DNA of 30,825 nt, taken from positions 1 through 30,825 of the IMG/VR virus record IMGVR_UViG_3300035670_000930; one strand, written 5' to 3'. Under the pieces are notes generated by a model. The model saw only the letters and a list, made by a program, of their open reading frames with translations. It was not told where the DNA came from and did no database searches. This DNA is from a virus. The position numbers and the translations under genes are program-made. Shown here piece after piece: positions 1 to 6,218 of the stretch; the stretch's first letter is position 1; every line of letters starts with the position of its first letter.

Positions 1-50
1 ACTTGAGTTTCATGCCTGAGCTTCCGGCGTTTGGCGAAGGAGAATTGTAA
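1..50 (+). CDS. 3' end of an unidentified upstream gene (partial)
   Basis: The third frame is open from the window edge to a TAA at 48-50 and encodes a 15-residue C-terminus (ends ...FGEGEL). Its stop shares a base with the start of the next gene (TAATG), the same junction style seen through this phage, and it contains the GAAGGAG ribosome-binding site of that gene. Too little remains to assign a function. Confidence 0.55.
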   Translation, partial: LSFMPELPAFGEGEL

Positions 51-793
51 TGGCTGAAAATAGTCGAATCGAATGGACCGACCACACATTCAATCCCTGG
101 GTCGGGTGCGCAAAGGTCAGCCCGGCCTGTGATCATTGCTATGCGGAGTCGTGGGCCAGACGCGCCGGTCAACTGGGCCTCTGGCAGGGCGAGCGCCGCC
201 GTACCAGCGCGGCCAACTGGCAGAAGCCACTGAAATGGGAACGCGACTATATACCGGGCGCGCGGGTGTTCTGCGCCAGCCTTGCCGATGTATTCGACAA
301 TCAGGTTCCGGCGGAATGGCGCGATGATTTGTGGTCGATGATCCGTGCCACACCCAATCTCGACTGGCAGTTGCTGACCAAGCGCCCGCAGAACATCGCC
401 AAAATGCTGCCGCCCGACTGGGGCGATGGCTACCCCAACGTATGGCTTGGTACGACGGTCGAGAACCAGACCGAAGCCCACCGGCGCATTCCGCATCTGC
501 TGGCGGTTCCGGCAACGGTGCGGTTCCTGTCCTGCGAGCCGCTGCTTGATCCGTTGGATTTGACCCGCATGTTTCATTCGCCGCTGGCGTTTGCGCAGTC
601 CATGCATTGGGTGATCTGCGGTGGCGAGTCCGGCTCTGGCTGGCGCCCCATGAACCTCGAATGGGCGCGGTCGCTGCGTGACCAGTGCAAGGATGCTGGC
701 GTTCCGTTTTTCATGAAACAGATGGGCGGATTGCGCAAGCCTTTCCCGCCCATACCCGATGACTTGATGGTAAGGGAATTCCCGAATGCCTAA
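50..793 (+). CDS. DUF5131 / phage Gp37-Gp68 family protein
   Basis: This 247-residue protein opens with the hallmark of the phage Gp37/Gp68 (DUF5131) family: an IEWTDHTFNPWVGC segment followed by a Cys cluster (C20-x6-C27-x2-C30, then YAE). The spacing recalls the three-Cys iron-sulfur site of radical-SAM enzymes, but I know of no established reaction for the family, so an Fe-S enzyme role is inference. Further family-type features are a TKRP block near residue 110, LSCEPLL near 160 and ICGGESG near 190. Length is normal for the family. GAAGGAG precedes the ATG, and the start overlaps the preceding stop. The next gene starts 8 bases before its stop, so the two are probably co-translated. Confidence 0.85.
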   Translation: MAENSRIEWTDHTFNPWVGCAKVSPACDHCYAESWARRAGQLGLWQGERRRTSAANWQKPLKWERDYIPGARVFCASLADVFDNQVPAEWRDDLWSMIRATPNLDWQLLTKRPQNIAKMLPPDWGDGYPNVWLGTTVENQTEAHRRIPHLLAVPATVRFLSCEPLLDPLDLTRMFHSPLAFAQSMHWVICGGESGSGWRPMNLEWARSLRDQCKDAGVPFFMKQMGGLRKPFPPIPDDLMVREFPNA

Positions 794-1103
794 GCACACC
801 AGAACCATCACCGTTTCATGGCCCGAAGCTGTAGCACTCATCCGAAAAGCGCTCAGCGTTCCCGACCATGCGGAAATCAACATTGACGGCCTTGACATGC
901 CGAACCTGATTTTCGCTTGGGACGAGCCGGAGCCAAAGACCGAACCGGCATTGCCATCGCAAACGCTATGGCCTCAACGGGAAAGTGACTATATGCCGAA
1001 ATTCGACACCAGATGCCGCGTTTGCAGGATTAACATCGGCGCTGGTCCCATGGGGTACGTCTGCACCCGCGATGATTGCCCGACCAGGGCAAGGGTGAGG
1101 TGA
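786..1103 (+). CDS. small protein with a C-terminal Cys-pair (zinc-finger-like) segment
   Basis: A 105-residue protein I do not recognise. The N-terminal half (residues 1-50) is mixed charged and hydrophobic and may be a small alpha/beta domain. A Pro/Glu-rich stretch (about 47-58) links to a C-terminal segment with four cysteines, C77-x2-C80-x12-C93-x4-C98, which could hold one zinc ion; the short basic tail after it would suit nucleic-acid contact. It overlaps the DUF5131 gene by 8 bases. Between its stop and the next gene (about 1110-1138) two short GC-rich stems can form that exclude each other. Function unknown. Confidence 0.65.
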   Translation: MPKHTRTITVSWPEAVALIRKALSVPDHAEINIDGLDMPNLIFAWDEPEPKTEPALPSQTLWPQRESDYMPKFDTRCRVCRINIGAGPMGYVCTRDDCPTRARVR

Positions 1104-1164
1104 TTGAATGACCGCCCCTGCAAACGGCGGTGCGGGGATAACAGGGAAAAAGTGAGGTATTACA

Positions 1165-2331
1165 ATGGCTAAAAAAGATACTGGTGCGGTCGAGAAGCGT
1201 TCGCGGGCGGTTGTGAAGAAAGGGGAAAATCACGATTTCCCCGCACTTGGGACCGAAAATTCCGCATTGAAGCCAAAGGCGAAAACCAAAGCCGCCGCCG
1301 AGGCAAGGGCCAAGGCCAAGGCCAAGGCCGCAACCGATGAACCCGCCAAGGAAGTGCTGCACCCAGATCAGAAAGAGGTCGGGAACGAAAACGCCAAGCC
1401 GGGAGGGGTTTCCCTTGTTGCGCTCGATAAACACATTGAAGGACGGCGTATAAACATCGAAGGCGCATGGCTCACAGCCACCGGGCGCGCTCGGTTGGTG
1501 CCGGGAAAATACGAAGAGGATATGGAGTGCGAGGCCGTGAACGAAAGCAGCGAAGCAGGATGGTATCCTGCGCGCTGGTGGCATGATGTGGCGGTTCAAC
1601 CCGCCAAGGAAGCGCCGGTCGAACCAAGGCCGGAACTACAGCTTCCAGAAGGGTTTTCCATTGCACGGGCGCGCGCCGCTCTTCACGCCCCCACCGCAGC
1701 CGAGCGGGCAGCGGCTTTGGAACTGGCGTTTCATTGGTGGGCAACCCCGCAGGGAATCTCCGCGTGGTATGGCCAGTACATTCGTGTCAAAGATGGCTAT
1801 CCTCTTGATCGCGAGTTCGCCACACAATTGCGCGCGTGGATTTCCATCGCCTCCCCGCGAACAGCCGTCGAACCGGAGCCGGTCAAGGATGATGCTGCCA
1901 CCGACCCCGGCCCGGAAGGATGGCTTCCCCCCGACTTTCGGGTCGATGCCGCCGAAAAGGCGTTGACCGGCGAATTGCAGCCGAACGGGCTTCCTTGGCT
2001 CGTAGTTGCTTTCGGCTTCAAAGACACGCCACAAGGCATGGCTTTTTGGCTGAAAGAGAGTGAGCGCGCCAAGCGCGGCAACACACCCTCCTATGACGGC
2101 CAGAACCTGCTTGGGCACTGGATCAGGAGGGCGAAGGCAAAGTCTGCCCCGCCCGTTGGCCTTGATGCCCACGGCGTTGACCTGGAAGCGCCGGAACCGG
2201 CGAAGGCAAGCAGGCCGTGGTGGCTTGTCTATGTCCAAGCAGCTGCCTTTGTTGCCGGATGGATTCTTGGCTCTTGGCTGTTTTTGGAAATTTGGCAGTT
2301 GGTTCGCAACTGGAAAGGCGGTGACGCATGA
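1165..2331 (+). CDS. tail-anchored protein with a duplicated ~65-residue domain
   Basis: A 388-residue protein with no family I can name. Residues 1-60 are Lys/Ala-rich and low complexity. Residues 80-145 form a compact Trp-rich segment (GWYPARWW). Two related units follow, at about 161-228 and 255-325. Each opens with P-x-x-F, has an Ala/Leu helix, and carries a TPQG(I/M) motif (193-197 and 288-292) followed by a Trp and a basic Gly turn. This looks like an internal duplication. Residues 351-378 form one hydrophobic segment near the end, with basic residues after it, as in tail-anchored membrane proteins. GTGAGG precedes the ATG. Its stop overlaps the next start (ATGA). Confidence 0.75.
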   Translation: MAKKDTGAVEKRSRAVVKKGENHDFPALGTENSALKPKAKTKAAAEARAKAKAKAATDEPAKEVLHPDQKEVGNENAKPGGVSLVALDKHIEGRRINIEGAWLTATGRARLVPGKYEEDMECEAVNESSEAGWYPARWWHDVAVQPAKEAPVEPRPELQLPEGFSIARARAALHAPTAAERAAALELAFHWWATPQGISAWYGQYIRVKDGYPLDREFATQLRAWISIASPRTAVEPEPVKDDAATDPGPEGWLPPDFRVDAAEKALTGELQPNGLPWLVVAFGFKDTPQGMAFWLKESERAKRGNTPSYDGQNLLGHWIRRAKAKSAPPVGLDAHGVDLEAPEPAKASRPWWLVYVQAAAFVAGWILGSWLFLEIWQLVRNWKGGDA

Positions 2332-2663
2332 AGCCGTTCAGTGAGATTGCAAAATATGCCGCGTTTCACCCGATGTACGGCAAGCCCGATCCCGCCGAAG
2401 GAGGGTGTTTTCTATTGGGAAAACTACACATCATAGCGTCGTGGGGAGGGGGCTGGGATCATGTGTCCGTGTCCCTTCACGACCGGTGCCCGACATGGGA
2501 TGAAATGGAGCGCGTCAAGCGCGCGTTTTTCCTGGACGGCGAAACCGCCATGCAACTGCACGTACCGGTGAAGGATCATATCAACGTGCACCCCTACTGC
2601 CTCCATTTGTGGAGGCCGCATGAGGGCAGCATCCCCCTGCCACCGAAATGGATGGTTGCCTGA
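2328..2663 (+). CDS. DUF7694-like phage protein
   Basis: A 111-residue protein whose pattern (SWGGGWDHVSVS, then CPTWDEMERVKRAFF, then HPYCLHLWRP) matches small phage proteins I know as DUF7694. They are common in phages and prophages of Proteobacteria and have no known function. The domain fills the whole protein. The start overlaps the previous stop by four bases (ATGA), with GGCGGTGA as a modest ribosome-binding site, so translation is probably coupled to the membrane protein before it. The name rests on remembered motif similarity, not on a search. Confidence 0.75.
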   Translation: MKPFSEIAKYAAFHPMYGKPDPAEGGCFLLGKLHIIASWGGGWDHVSVSLHDRCPTWDEMERVKRAFFLDGETAMQLHVPVKDHINVHPYCLHLWRPHEGSIPLPPKWMVA

Positions 2664-2685
2664 CCAACAGAAAGGAAGGTGACGC

Positions 2686-2967
2686 ATGAACAGTTTGGGT
2701 GAAGCGCTTCCGGCGCGTATGAAGGAAACCTCCATGTCGCCATTGGCTCTAAAAGTACTGGTTGAATGCTGCGTCAGTGGAAAGCCTGGGACAAACATGA
2801 TGTTTGAGCAATGGAATAGCGATCCTGCCCGAGAGATACGGCAGCAATTTTACCGGGACGGCATAACCAACAGCGACGACACCGCTACGGATCGCGGTCT
2901 TGCTTGGTTGGAGATCATATGCTCAACGCCAATGCCCGTGCAGAAATGGGTTGCGGCTAACGGCTGA
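2686..2967 (+). CDS. hypothetical phage protein with a C-terminal RGLAWLE...PVQKWV motif
   Basis: A 93-residue protein preceded by a good GGAAGGTGA site. Its second half reads like the end of a small winged-helix-type domain (..TDRGLAWLEIICSTPMPVQKWV), a pattern I recall in several short phage proteins next to DUF7694 genes, without known function. It contains no obvious catalytic residues or membrane segments. It is the last gene of the plus-strand group that starts at 50. A hairpin begins 8 bases after its stop (2975-3006) and could end transcription in both directions. Confidence 0.6.
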   Translation: MNSLGEALPARMKETSMSPLALKVLVECCVSGKPGTNMMFEQWNSDPAREIRQQFYRDGITNSDDTATDRGLAWLEIICSTPMPVQKWVAANG

Positions 2968-2974
2968 CCACCCC

Positions 2975-3006
2975 AACAAAAAGCCCCGCCAATCACTCGG
3001 TGGGGC
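2975..3006 (-). terminator. rho-independent terminator, copy 1 of a repeated element
   Basis: Read on the minus strand, an 8-bp GC stem (one mismatch) around an 8-base loop is followed by CTTTTTGTT. The stop codon of the minus-strand gene at 2993 lies in the loop. On the plus strand the stem pairs fully with a G-U and is followed by CGTTTTC, so it may also stop the genes coming from the left. It matches 31 of 32 bases of the terminator at 3791-3822. Confidence 0.75.
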
Positions 3007-3169
3007 CGTTTTCGGACTTTGCCGCAGATCGCCGCATTCGCTTGATGCAGGCATCCTTCAACCGCTTGGTGAGGTTTCGCAAAACAGTCGCGGACGCATC
3101 ACGCGCCGCGCGAGCCTGGTCAAGTTCGATCTTTTCGCTTTCGCGAAGGTGATGTTCCCATTCGGCCAT
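2993..3169 (-). CDS. small helical protein, possibly made from a leaderless transcript
   Basis: A 58-residue protein, Glu/Arg/Lys-rich and very likely a single long helix or coiled coil (residues 1-45), with no recognisable family. An in-frame TTG-free extension to 3208 exists, but a good promoter (3176-3204) puts the transcript start at or next to the ATG at 3169, so I prefer that start and a leaderless message. The terminator hairpin overlaps the last codons. The gene has its own promoter and terminator and faces away from its neighbours, the build of a phage moron (an autonomous cargo gene). Function unknown. Confidence 0.5.
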   Translation of the reverse strand: MAEWEHHLRESEKIELDQARAARDASATVLRNLTKRLKDACIKRMRRSAAKSENGPTE

Positions 3170-3175
3170 GCACGA

Positions 3176-3204
3176 CTTGTACCAGCAAAGATTTATGCCG
3201 TCAA
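3176..3204 (-). promoter_or_regulatory. sigma70-type promoter for the 2993-3169 gene
   Basis: On the minus strand there is TTGACG (3204-3199), a 17-base spacer and TACAAG (3181-3176). The expected start point is at about 3169, exactly the A of the ATG. It lies back to back with the plus-strand promoter at 3216. Confidence 0.5.
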
Positions 3205-3215
3205 CCAAAAAAGGG

Positions 3216-3244
3216 TTGACAATTGCAAAAAGTTCGATTACGTT
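3216..3244 (+). promoter_or_regulatory. candidate promoter for the 3281 and 3545 genes
   Basis: A perfect TTGACA (3216-3221) is followed by a 17-base spacer and a weak TACGTT (3239-3244). The sequence around the -35 box (TTGACAATTGCAA) is close to a dyad and could be an operator for both divergent promoters. The next gene starts about 30 bases downstream with a strong ribosome-binding site. Confidence 0.4.
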
Positions 3245-3280
3245 CTTTTTCAGGAAATGAGCGATAAAGGAAGGTGAGAG

Positions 3281-3532
3281 ATGAACAATCTGAAAGATTT
3301 ACCGAACTCGGATGTTGCCCAAAAAATATTGAACGGGAGAGCATCGGCGTATCAGTCGATGACGGGTAAGGATTTTGCCGATGCGCTCAAAAAAGGACGC
3401 AGATGGTTTGCCCGCGTCGGGGGCGTGAATCTTGCCGACAAAAACACCCCTCGCGGCTTTTCAACGCGCGCGGAAGCCATTGAATACGCCAAAAAGTGCA
3501 AGGCGGAGACAGCCCGCATTTATCTCGAATAG
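3281..3532 (+). CDS. hypothetical small basic protein
   Basis: An 83-residue protein, Lys/Arg-rich, with no family I recognise. The middle (about 28-50, KDFADALKKGRRWFARVGG) and the C-terminal helix (RAEAIEYAKKCKAETARIYLE) suggest a small alpha/beta fold, but no motif is diagnostic. GGAAGGTGAGAG precedes the ATG. It is first of two genes behind the candidate promoter at 3216-3244; the second starts 12 bases after its stop. Confidence 0.6.
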   Translation: MNNLKDLPNSDVAQKILNGRASAYQSMTGKDFADALKKGRRWFARVGGVNLADKNTPRGFSTRAEAIEYAKKCKAETARIYLE

Positions 3533-3544
3533 AAGGAACGAACG

Positions 3545-3754
3545 ATGGAAAAGGCAATTGACTACCTTGTTTCGCGATTTGCTGTGATTTGCCTCACGTT
3601 CATTGGGATCGGCATTTTGAGTTACCTGACCGGTAGGCCGTGGGACACCGCTGCAATCATCTACATTATCATATGGTGCGGGTTGTTTCACGGTCGCATC
3701 ATCGAAGAATACATGCGGCGCGGACGCAATCGGAGTCACGGATCACAGTCTTGA
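3545..3754 (+). CDS. small membrane protein, two predicted transmembrane segments
   Basis: A 69-residue protein with hydrophobic segments at about residues 8-27 and 33-50, a short loop (TGRPWDT) between them and a very basic tail (YMRRGRNRSHG), which would place the C-terminus in the cytoplasm. No family recognised. Size and topology fit a holin-like, superinfection-exclusion or other accessory membrane protein, but nothing here decides among them. It follows the 3281 gene in the same short transcription unit, away from the lysis genes. Confidence 0.6.
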   Translation: MEKAIDYLVSRFAVICLTFIGIGILSYLTGRPWDTAAIIYIIIWCGLFHGRIIEEYMRRGRNRSHGSQS

Positions 3755-3790
3755 ATCTATTCTGACAGACGTCAATTCTAACATTTGAAG

Positions 3791-3822
3791 AACAAAAAGC
3801 CCCGCCAATCACTCGGCGGGGC
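3791..3822 (-). terminator. rho-independent terminator at the end of the late operon, copy 2
   Basis: A perfect 8-bp GC stem (3799-3806 with 3815-3822) with an 8-base loop is followed on the minus strand by CTTTTTGTT. It lies 67 bases beyond the stop of the last minus-strand gene (3889) and is the natural end of the late transcript. It is 31/32 identical to 2975-3006, so one was probably copied from the other. Confidence 0.85.
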
Positions 3823-3888
3823 AAGTTGGACAAACAGGGAAAGCTCGAACGGCGGCGAGCCGTCCACCGGGAAACCGTCCCGGCGCGG

Positions 3889-4092
3889 TTATCGCCACAT
3901 GGCGATTTCCTGGAGCCGGTCGAGACGCCTGCGATCCGGTTCAATCCAGTGGTTCACGCGGTCAACCAGCCATTTCGGCCCTGCCCATTCCGGCAGCTTT
4001 GTCCCGGTGCCGCGCATGACCAGCAACACGACTCCAAGGTCCGCGCCAATGGCTATCGCGACAACCAGAACGTAAGTGAGCATCTCAACCAT
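3889..4092 (-). CDS. small single-pass membrane protein
   Basis: A 67-residue protein with one hydrophobic segment at about residues 5-26, then a Trp/Arg-rich cytoplasmic-type tail (PKWLVDRVNHWIEPDRRRLDRL). I chose the ATG at 4092 because GGAG lies 5 bases before it inside the end of the upstream gene; an in-frame TTG at 4113 is less likely. It overlaps the preceding 129-residue gene by 8 bases and is the last gene before the terminator at 3791-3822. Function unknown; placement at the end of the late operon suggests a role in lysis or host-cell modification. Confidence 0.65.
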   Translation of the reverse strand: MVEMLTYVLVVAIAIGADLGVVLLVMRGTGTKLPEWAGPKWLVDRVNHWIEPDRRRLDRLQEIAMWR

Positions 4093-4474
4093 ATGCGCTC
4101 CTGCGGCCTGCAAGCGCGGCTAGAAACATCATCTGCCCGTAGGCAATCATGGTGACGTAGTTGTAGTAATTCATCGCCAGCCCTGCCCCGCGCTCGCTTG
4201 GAAGGATGCCAAGCCAAGCCGCCAAAGCAAGGTTCGCCATGACGCCGGACAGGACGCCAAGCACCACGCCAGTCAGGCGGATCGAGAACCAGACGAACGA
4301 GAAGATCGCGACCATGTAGATGGTCATGGCCACGGGAAAGTTGCCGCTGAATATGGCAACGCCGCCCGCCTGCAACACCAGCACCATGGCGGCGGCCATG
4401 TCGCGGTAATCACCCTTGCGGGCGACGTGAATGCAGGTCAGCACGAGGGCCGACCAAAAGGCGATGACGAACAT
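4085..4474 (-). CDS. multi-pass membrane protein
   Basis: A 129-residue, very hydrophobic protein with about four predicted membrane segments (residues ~2-18, 27-45, 48-88 as two, and 105-122) and few charges. No family recognised. Its start shares one base with the stop of the preceding gene (TAATG) and it overlaps the next gene by 8 bases, so it belongs to the late operon tail. Candidate functions are holin, holin antagonist or superinfection exclusion; the sequence does not separate them. Confidence 0.65.
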   Translation of the reverse strand: MFVIAFWSALVLTCIHVARKGDYRDMAAAMVLVLQAGGVAIFSGNFPVAMTIYMVAIFSFVWFSIRLTGVVLGVLSGVMANLALAAWLGILPSERGAGLAMNYYNYVTMIAYGQMMFLAALAGRRSAYG

Positions 4475-4734
4475 TACTTGCCGCCCGGATCAGCCTTTGT
4501 GATCGCAAATTCGGCCATGGCGTCATGCGCTTCCTTCATTGCCGACGCCGCCTGCCCAAGCGAGAAATGAACGTTGCCCATGGCCTCCGAAACATCGGCG
4601 GTCTTGTACGGCGAAAGCGTAGATTGCGCAGCGTGGTCAATGGCAGCACGGGAAAGCGCAACGGCAGCATCGATTGCCTTGGCGATGCGCCTTTCGGTCA
4701 CGGTGAGCAATTCCCGGATATCAGCTTCGGCCAT
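4474..4734 (-). CDS. hypothetical helical protein of the late operon tail
   Basis: An 86-residue, Ala-rich, almost wholly helical protein (helices about 3-40 and 48-76) with no Cys, no membrane segment and no motif I recognise. Its regular amphipathic pattern suggests oligomerisation. It starts 2 bases after the stop of the 4737-4991 gene and runs into the 129-residue membrane protein (TAATG), so the three are co-expressed. Confidence 0.6.
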   Translation of the reverse strand: MAEADIRELLTVTERRIAKAIDAAVALSRAAIDHAAQSTLSPYKTADVSEAMGNVHFSLGQAASAMKEAHDAMAEFAITKADPGGK

Positions 4735-4736
4735 TG

Positions 4737-4991
4737 TCAGTCTCCTATGGTGAAGGGTTCGGTTCGCATTTCCGGCAAGTGCCGGATAATGCCATAGCCA
4801 AGGTCAATGCCTGGCGATGAACGAAGGTAGCACTTGCCTGAAAGCGGGACAGGTTCGGTGTATGCCCACGGTGCGCCAAAGAATGCTGTGCGCGGCGGCG
4901 CGTTGTCGAACGCTTCCGACTGTGTGCTGTAGAGCAGGAACTCGCCCGTGGGTAGTGTCTCAGTTTGAAAAAGACGGTGATTGAAATGCAT
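4737..4991 (-). CDS. hypothetical protein; probably the 3' part of a late gene cut by an insertion
   Basis: Read from its first ATG this is an 84-residue protein of unknown family (core TGEFLLYSTQSEAF, ending HLPEMRTEPFTIGD). I suspect residues 1 to about 14 are not native. The late operon resumes at 6453 with a well-signalled start (ATGA overlap, GGGAGG site) for a protein beginning MIDWRK that is cut off after seven codons at the edge of a transposase remnant. Joining that start to the TGEFLLYS segment here would restore one gene and the unbroken overlap pattern of the operon. Whether the shortened form is expressed is unclear; no good ribosome-binding site precedes 4991. Confidence 0.5.
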   Translation of the reverse strand: MHFNHRLFQTETLPTGEFLLYSTQSEAFDNAPPRTAFFGAPWAYTEPVPLSGKCYLRSSPGIDLGYGIIRHLPEMRTEPFTIGD

Positions 4992-5028
4992 ATCACTGCC
5001 ACATTCAACGCCCTATATGCAGCACTAG

Positions 5029-5066
5029 TGCGAACTGCGACAACCATTCGTTTGCGGTTCGTAAAC
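5029..5066. promoter_or_regulatory. inverted repeats over the -35 box of the toxin-antitoxin promoter
   Basis: Twelve bases at 5029-5040 pair, counting G-T wobbles, with 5052-5063. A second, overlapping dyad GTTTnCGnnnCGnAAAC occupies 5050-5066, directly over the -35 box. Both are placed as an operator for an autoregulated toxin-antitoxin operon would be. The protein that binds, if any, is unknown. Confidence 0.4.
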
Positions 5067-5081
5067 CTGTATGCATATAAT
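5052..5081 (+). promoter_or_regulatory. promoter of the toxin-antitoxin operon
   Basis: TTGCGG (5052-5057), an 18-base spacer and a perfect TATAAT (5076-5081) predict a start near 5088 and a leader of about 50 bases to the ATG at 5137. A GACTC (GANTC-type) site lies at 5084-5088, at the start point. Confidence 0.6.
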
Positions 5082-5136
5082 CCGACTCTATCCACTGAGG
5101 GAGCTTTCCCACTGGAAGTGTCGGGGAAGGTGGAAA

Positions 5137-5349
5137 ATGGCCAAAGGTCCAAAGGGCGAGAAACGGCCTGCCGACTTGATCGGAATGTCGGTGATGGTCG
5201 CAAAGATCGCGACAGGCGAAATCCAGGACAATCAGAAATCCGGCAGGGTCCGCTCTGGCAAAGCCGGAGCGAAAGCGCGCGCGCAGAAACTCACCAGCAC
5301 CGAACGGAGCGAGATTGCGCGCAAGGCAGCGAATTCGAGATGGGAGTGA
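5137..5349 (+). CDS. small basic protein, first gene of the Panacea operon (candidate DNA-binding partner)
   Basis: A 70-residue basic protein: MAKGPKGEKRPAD opening, a short hydrophobic turn (VMVAKIATGE), a Gly/Ala/Lys-rich middle and a C-terminal helix ERSEIARKAANSRW. The last motif recurs in many small bacterial proteins often annotated as regulators or histone-like; I cannot assign a precise family. I chose the ATG at 5137, which has a GGGGAAGG site, over upstream in-frame codons. Its stop shares a base with the Panacea start (TGATG). Position and charge suggest it binds the dyads in the promoter or takes part in neutralisation, as an extra component of the system; this is inference. Confidence 0.65.
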   Translation: MAKGPKGEKRPADLIGMSVMVAKIATGEIQDNQKSGRVRSGKAGAKARAQKLTSTERSEIARKAANSRWE

Positions 5350-5834
5350 TGGCAACAAGCGCAGCAGCAGTAGCAAATCAATTCCTTCGCTTAGCGAAGG
5401 AAGATGGTATGTTTATTGACCAAATGAAGCTTCAGAAGCTTTTGTTCTACGCACAGGCGTGGATGCTTGGTATAATGGGAACTGAACTGTACCCGGATGA
5501 CATTCACGCATGGGAATGGGGTCCTGTCATCCCAAGTGTTTACTATCAAACGCGCAAATTTGGGCGGCAACCAATTACTGAAAATATCAAGGCGCTTGAC
5601 TCCAATGGGGTTTGGGTTTCGCAATATCCAGAAACTCCAGATGTTTTGACACATATTAAGAGGGTATGGGACATTCACAAATCACTTACTGGCATTCAGC
5701 TTTCGAATGCCACTCACGCGCCCGGCGAACCTTGGGATATTGTTAAAAATAGCTACGGTGGAGATTTGTCTACTAAGCCTAATATCCCAACGCCGCTGAT
5801 CGAATCTGTTTTTCGGGAAAAAGCGGCCTCTTAA
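5349..5834 (+). CDS. Panacea-domain (DUF4065, SocA/GepA-like) antitoxin
   Basis: A 161-residue protein that shows the DUF4065/Panacea pattern clearly: KLQKLLFYAQAWML (27-40), then ELYPDDIHAWEWGPVIPSVYYQ (46-67) and the helical C-terminal half. The family includes Caulobacter SocA and phage GepA, and the domain is known to act as a versatile antitoxin for unrelated toxins. The ATG at 5349 follows GGGAG and shares a base with the previous stop; an ATG at 5340 is an alternative. The toxin candidate starts 5 bases after the stop. Base composition is much more AT-rich than in the phage genes, a sign of transfer. Confidence 0.85.
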   Translation: MATSAAAVANQFLRLAKEDGMFIDQMKLQKLLFYAQAWMLGIMGTELYPDDIHAWEWGPVIPSVYYQTRKFGRQPITENIKALDSNGVWVSQYPETPDVLTHIKRVWDIHKSLTGIQLSNATHAPGEPWDIVKNSYGGDLSTKPNIPTPLIESVFREKAAS

Positions 5835-5839
5835 ACAAT

Positions 5840-6187
5840 ATGGTTTCGATCAAACCGCCTTCCAATCCATCCCCAATACCTGACAAGTACACGGAAAAGG
5901 AGCCAGTAGACCAGACCGGGCCCAAAGCGCCCGGGCGTGTTTTCCTTATTAATTTTGGATTTGTAAAATACGGCTCTACTGACAAAGCGCATGGGGCGGC
6001 AGTATTGCTCAGCTTGATATTACTGATTATTATTTTAATTGTGATTTGTATTGGCTTCAAAATTGGATTTTCACCATGGTTGGACCGAGTTTTTACTTGG
6101 CTAGGTAGCGCTTTTTTGTTTCTTGCCGGGGTCGCTGTAGGGAGGTCCCCTCCATCAAACGAAAATCAAAATGAAAAAAATGCTTGA
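5840..6187 (+). CDS. two-TM membrane protein, candidate toxin of the Panacea pair
   Basis: A 115-residue protein with a Pro-rich hydrophilic N-terminus (1-50), a long hydrophobic segment (about 52-74, Leu/Ile-rich), a second at about 84-101, and a short Asn/Lys tail. It follows the Panacea gene by 5 bases in the same operon and shares its low GC. Panacea antitoxins are known to pair with varied toxins, including small membrane proteins that damage membrane potential; this one has that size and topology. No enzymatic toxin motif is present. Toxicity is inferred from gene order and topology only. Confidence 0.65.
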   Translation: MVSIKPPSNPSPIPDKYTEKEPVDQTGPKAPGRVFLINFGFVKYGSTDKAHGAAVLLSLILLIIILIVICIGFKIGFSPWLDRVFTWLGSAFLFLAGVAVGRSPPSNENQNEKNA

Positions 6188-6218
6188 TATTACAGAATAG
6201 GCATCCTATCTATCGAGT

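Noticed and set aside
1110-1138. Mutually exclusive GC stems before the 1165 gene as a riboswitch or attenuator
   Set aside because: The stems are short and there is no U-run or known aptamer pattern; too weak to call.
1165-1360. Repeated AAGGCCAAGG units as a DNA repeat element
   Set aside because: They encode a Lys/Ala-rich stretch in frame and are explained by codon repetition.
4949-4961. GGTAGTGTCTCAG as a terminal inverted repeat of an insertion sequence
   Set aside because: No inverted partner is seen near 6433 and no target duplication is found, so it is kept only as an estimated edge.
4965-5348. An open plus-strand frame that extends the Panacea protein to 289 residues
   Set aside because: The extension runs through the promoter and the first gene of the operon; the ATG at 5349 with GGGAG and a TGATG junction explains the start.
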